Source of the DNA: Arsenicicoccus bolidensis DSM 15745
GTDB lineage: Bacteria; Actinomycetota; Actinomycetes; Actinomycetales; Dermatophilaceae
NCBI RefSeq assembly: GCF_000426385.1
Contig: NZ_AUFG01000011.1
Coordinates: 1 to 64,000 of the forward strand
Length of the DNA: 64,000 bases
Reading direction: 5' to 3'
Shown here: piece after piece, positions 61,455 to 64,000 of the stretch
How the letters are laid out: every line of letters starts with the position of its first letter
Position numbering within the stretch: the first letter of the stretch is position 1
The notes under the pieces: model-generated
What the model saw: the letters and a program-made list of their open reading frames with translations, nothing else
Database searches by the model: none
Told to the model about the DNA's origin: nothing
Position numbers and translations under genes: made by a program

Positions 61455-62497
61455 TGGACATCGACATGGCGGTCCTGCGGATGCTCGCCACCGAGCGCGA
61501 GATCCCGCTCGAGGTGCTCGTCAAGACCATGGAGGACGCGATGCTCCTCGCGTACTCCAAGACGGAGGGGGCGGCCCGCCGTGCCCGCGTCGAGCTCGAC
61601 CGCAAGTCCGGCAAGGTGACGGTCTGGGCCCTCGAGGACCTCGAGCCCGTGGCCGAGGGCGAGCCGCGCCCCGAGCCCAGGGAGTATGACGACACCCCCG
61701 CCGACTTCGGGCGGGTCGCCGCCTCGACGGCGCGCCAGGTCATCCACCAGCGCATGCGTGACCTCGAGGACGAGTCCGTGCTCGGCGACTTCCGCGGCAA
61801 GGAGGGCGACATCCTGTCCGGCGTCGTCCAGCAGAGCTCCAACCCGCGGGTCGTCCAGGTGGCCCTCGGTGGGGGCGTGGAGGGCGAGCTGCACGTCTCC
61901 GAGCAGGTGCCGGGTGAGCGCTACGTCCACGGCGACCGCATCCGCTGCTACTGCGTGAGCGTCAAGCGGGGCAACCGCGGCCCGCAGATCATGTTGTCGC
62001 GCACCCACCCCAACCTCGTCCGCAAGCTCTTCGCCCTGGAGGTGCCCGAGATCGCCGACGGCACCGTCGAGATCGCGGCGCTGGCGCGCGAGGCCGGGCA
62101 CCGCACCAAGATCGCCGTCATCGCCAAGGCCCCCGGCGTCAACGCCAAGGGCGCCTGCATCGGGCCGATGGGAGCCCGCGTCCGCGCGGTCATGACCGAG
62201 CTGCACGGCGAGAAGATTGACATCGTCGACTACTCCGACCAGCCCACCGAGTTCGTGGCGTCCGCCCTGTCGCCGTCCCGGGTGCTGTCCGTCGAGGTCG
62301 TGGACCCCAAGCTGCGCGCCGCCAAGGTCGTCGTGCCCGACTACCAGCTGTCGCTCGCCATCGGCAAGGAGGGGCAGAACGCCCGCCTCGCCGCCAAGCT
62401 GACGGGCTGGCGGATCGACATCCATCCCGACACCCCCGTGGGTGGCCGGCAGGCACCGGCCGACCCGGGCCCCGCCGACGCCGAACCGGGTGCCTGA
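61454..62497 (+). CDS. nusA: Transcription termination/antitermination protein NusA
   Basis: 347 residues, the short actinobacterial form. N-terminal polymerase-binding domain ([30 protein letters not shown]), S1 domain ([12 protein letters not shown]), and two KH domains ([20 protein letters not shown] and [21 protein letters not shown] in parts). No C-terminal acidic repeats of the enterobacterial type. ATG 61454 shares one base with the rimP stop. Confidence 0.96.
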   Translation: MDIDMAVLRMLATEREIPLEVLVKTMEDAMLLAYSKTEGAARRARVELDRKSGKVTVWALEDLEPVAEGEPRPEPREYDDTPADFGRVAASTARQVIHQRMRDLEDESVLGDFRGKEGDILSGVVQQSSNPRVVQVALGGGVEGELHVSEQVPGERYVHGDRIRCYCVSVKRGNRGPQIMLSRTHPNLVRKLFALEVPEIADGTVEIAALAREAGHRTKIAVIAKAPGVNAKGACIGPMGARVRAVMTELHGEKIDIVDYSDQPTEFVASALSPSRVLSVEVVDPKLRAAKVVVPDYQLSLAIGKEGQNARLAAKLTGWRIDIHPDTPVGGRQAPADPGPADAEPGA

Positions 62498-62570
62498 GGC
62501 TCCCGGCCCGCCCGGCGAGCAGGGCTCCCCGCACGGCACGGTGCGACGACACGCCCGGGGACACGGTAGG

Positions 62571-62888
62571 ATGGATCAGTCCGGTCGCACGACCACCACG
62601 ACCTCGCCCGCCCCGGGTCCCGCCCGAACGTGCGTGGGCTGCCGTGGTGTCGGTGACCGGGCGGCTCTCCTGCGAGTGGTGGCGGAGCCGGACGAGCGTG
62701 GATCCCTCCACGTCGTCCCGGACCCGCTGCGACGCAGGCCCGGACGTGGAGCCTGGCTCCACCCGGACCCGGCCTGCCTGGAGCTCGCCGTGCGCCGCAA
62801 GGCGTTCGGGCGTGCCCTCCGTGCGGACGTCATGACCGACGTCGCCGCGCTGCGGGCGTGGGTGGAGAGCGAGCACGACCGGCCCTGA
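62571..62888 (+). CDS. ylxR: YlxR family RNA-binding protein
   Basis: 105 residues. RTCVGCRGVGDRAALLRVV at the N terminus and GRGAWLHPDPACLELAVRRKAFGRAL in two parts are the YlxR (DUF448) signatures, a small nucleic-acid-binding fold next to nusA and infB in most Gram-positives. ATG 62571 is embedded in TAGGATG with no usual ribosome-binding site spacing; the start is therefore less sure than the gene. Confidence 0.9.
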   Translation: MDQSGRTTTTTSPAPGPARTCVGCRGVGDRAALLRVVAEPDERGSLHVVPDPLRRRPGRGAWLHPDPACLELAVRRKAFGRALRADVMTDVAALRAWVESEHDRP

Positions 62889-62940
62889 CGGCACCCGTCG
62901 CCGAGGCCGTGACAGCACCGTCCGAGAACCGAAAGCGGGT

Positions 62941-62970
62941 TTGACGCTATGAGCACCCGATGAGTACTCA
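62941..62970 (+). promoter_or_regulatory. Possible infB promoter and palindrome
   Basis: TTGACG at 62941-62946 and a -10-like TACTCA at 62965-62970 with an 18-nt spacer. The -10 overlaps the 10-bp palindrome TGAGTACTCA (62961-62970). This would give infB a leader of about 80 nt besides readthrough from nusA. Confidence 0.4.
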
Positions 62971-63056
62971 GCGATGAGCATGCCCCAGCACTAACGACGG
63001 TCCGTGACCGGCGGAGGACCTCTCCGCGCCCGCCCGGACCGAGATCAAGGAGAATT

Positions 63057-64000
63057 GTGGCTAAGGTCCGGGTCTACGAGCTCGCCAAGGAGCTCGGAGT
63101 CGAGAGCAAGGTTCTGCTCGAGCACCTGAAGAACCAGGGAGAGTTCGTCCGCGCGGCGTCCTCCACCATCGAGGCGCCGGTCGTGCGCCGCATCCGGGAG
63201 TCCTTCCCGGCCGAGCTCGCCGGCGGTTCCGGCGGCTCCCCCAAGACTGCCGCGGCGGCCCCCAAGCCTGCTGCTGGCACCCCGTCCCGTCCGACGCCGG
63301 GACCGGCCAGGAAGGCCGCCGCCCCCGCCGAGGAGAAGCCGGCGGCCCCGGCTGCTCCGGCTGCCCCGTCGTCCGCGCAGGAGACGCCGGCAGCCCCGGA
63401 GGCTCCCGCCGCCGACACCCCCGCTCCGGCCAAGGCCGCCCCGAAGGCGCCCGCAGCCGAGGCACCGGCGCCCGCCGCCGCCCCTGCTCCGGCAGCCGCT
63501 GGCGCAGCCCCCGGCCCGCGGCCGGCACAGCCTGGTCCCCGACCGGCTGCTCCCGGCCCGCGCCAGCCGCAGACCTCCGGCCGCTCCGGCGGCCAGGGTG
63601 GTCAGGGCGGTCGTCCCGGAGCTCCTCGCCCCGGCAACAACCCGTTCGCGTCCTCGCAGGGCATGGGTCAGCGTCCCGAGCGCACCGAGCGTCCGGAGCG
63701 CACCGACCGCCCTGAGCGCACCGACCGCCCCGAGCGGACCGACCGTCCCGAGCGGACCGACCGCCCCGAGCGGACCGACCGTCCCGCTCGTGACGGCGGC
63801 GCACCTCGTCCCGGCGGGGCTCCGCGCCCCGGTGGTGGTCAGGGCTCGGCCCGTCCCGGCAACAACCCCTTCGCGCCCTCGCAGGGCATGCCTCGCCCCC
63901 AGGCGCCGCGTCCCGGTGGCCAGGCCGGCGCTGCCGGTCCTCGTCCGGGTGGCCCGCGTCCCGCGGCGCCTCGTCCCGGCGGTGCCCGTCCCACGCCCGG
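63057..64000 (+). CDS. infB: Translation initiation factor IF-2, N-terminal part (3' end outside window)
   Basis: The frame opens at GTG 63057 with AAGGAG four bases upstream and runs to the window end. The first 55 residues are the IF-2 N-terminal domain: [30 protein letters not shown] and [13 protein letters not shown] long disordered Ala/Pro/Lys region follows, then Arg/Pro/Gly segments containing [13 protein letters not shown] twice and a five-fold RPERTD repeat (63679-63783). Such extended linkers are usual in actinobacterial IF-2. The GTPase domains lie beyond 64000. GTG was chosen because it begins exactly at the conserved AKVRV. Confidence 0.96.
   Translation, partial: MAKVRVYELAKELGVESKVLLEHLKNQGEFVRAASSTIEAPVVRRIRESFPAELAGGSGGSPKTAAAAPKPAAGTPSRPTPGPARKAAAPAEEKPAAPAAPAAPSSAQETPAAPEAPAADTPAPAKAAPKAPAAEAPAPAAAPAPAAAGAAPGPRPAQPGPRPAAPGPRQPQTSGRSGGQGGQGGRPGAPRPGNNPFASSQGMGQRPERTERPERTDRPERTDRPERTDRPERTDRPERTDRPARDGGAPRPGGAPRPGGGQGSARPGNNPFAPSQGMPRPQAPRPGGQAGAAGPRPGGPRPAAPRPGGARPTP

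Overview
The window is chromosomal DNA from a very GC-rich Gram-positive actinobacterium. Codons end almost always in G or C, starts are often GTG, neighbouring genes commonly overlap by 4 bp (ATGA/GTGA), and many genes look leaderless. Gene content and order (tig-clpP1-clpP2-clpX; ileS behind a T-box, then folC, a DUF4233 gene and ndk; rpsO-pnp; dapB; a DUF4439 gene next to rimP-nusA-ylxR-infB) point to Micrococcales, probably the Intrasporangiaceae/Dermatophilaceae area. The family placement is an inference; no rRNA gene is present to confirm it.

Layout. 1-3.6 kb: end of trigger factor, then the ClpP1/ClpP2/ClpX protease with a ClgR-like box. 3.6-7.8 kb: a reverse-strand DUF4129 / membrane protein / MoxR / DUF58 / membrane protein operon in which every junction overlaps by 4 bp. 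7.9-10.2 kb: a C39-like cysteine-protease-fold protein translationally coupled to an unusual thiolase-like protein. 10.2-19.4 kb: valS (-), plsC (+), a decayed patch with two gene remnants and 50-bp repeats, a glcD-like oxidase with a DUF4916 partner, an acetyl-CoA hydrolase/CoA-transferase, and a DUF222-HNH protein. 19.4-25.8 kb: T-box-controlled ileS, folC, a DUF4233 gene, ndk. 25.7-33 kb: MarR regulator, ybdD-cstA peptide/pyruvate transporter, lipoamide dehydrogenase, GGDEF-EAL protein. 33-43.4 kb: rpsO, pnp, a DUF3072 gene, a YihY membrane protein, a fused FAD/Fe-S D-lactate dehydrogenase, dapB, a secreted M28 peptidase. 43.5-49.3 kb: lldP-lutABC for L-lactate and a divergent FadR-type regulator. 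49.3-55.4 kb: a His-rich GNAT, paaABCDE (phenylacetyl-CoA epoxidase) with a coupled lipoprotein gene, a second GNAT. 55.4-58.4 kb: cobalamin riboswitch and cbiMNQO cobalt ECF transporter. 58.6-64 kb: an APH-type phosphotransferase and a DUF4439 lipoprotein (-), then rimP-nusA-ylxR-infB, cut by the window end.

How the parts connect. Most of the window is housekeeping (proteolysis, aminoacylation, RNA decay, translation factors, lysine and folate synthesis). The clearest accessory theme is lactate and short organic acids: L-lactate import and oxidation (lldP, lutABC), D-lactate oxidation (fused enzyme), a glycolate/D-lactate-type oxidase, a CstA pyruvate/peptide transporter and lipoamide dehydrogenase. 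The same 11-bp FadR-type operator lies twice in the lldP promoter and once at the D-lactate dehydrogenase promoter, so one regulator may control both stereoisomers.

No rRNA or tRNA gene, intact mobile element, CRISPR array or prophage was seen. The main non-coding signals are the T-box, the B12 riboswitch, about ten strong hairpin terminators between convergent genes, a dispersed 50-bp intergenic repeat family, and a recurring -10 hexamer 6-7 nt before start codons that indicates leaderless mRNAs.
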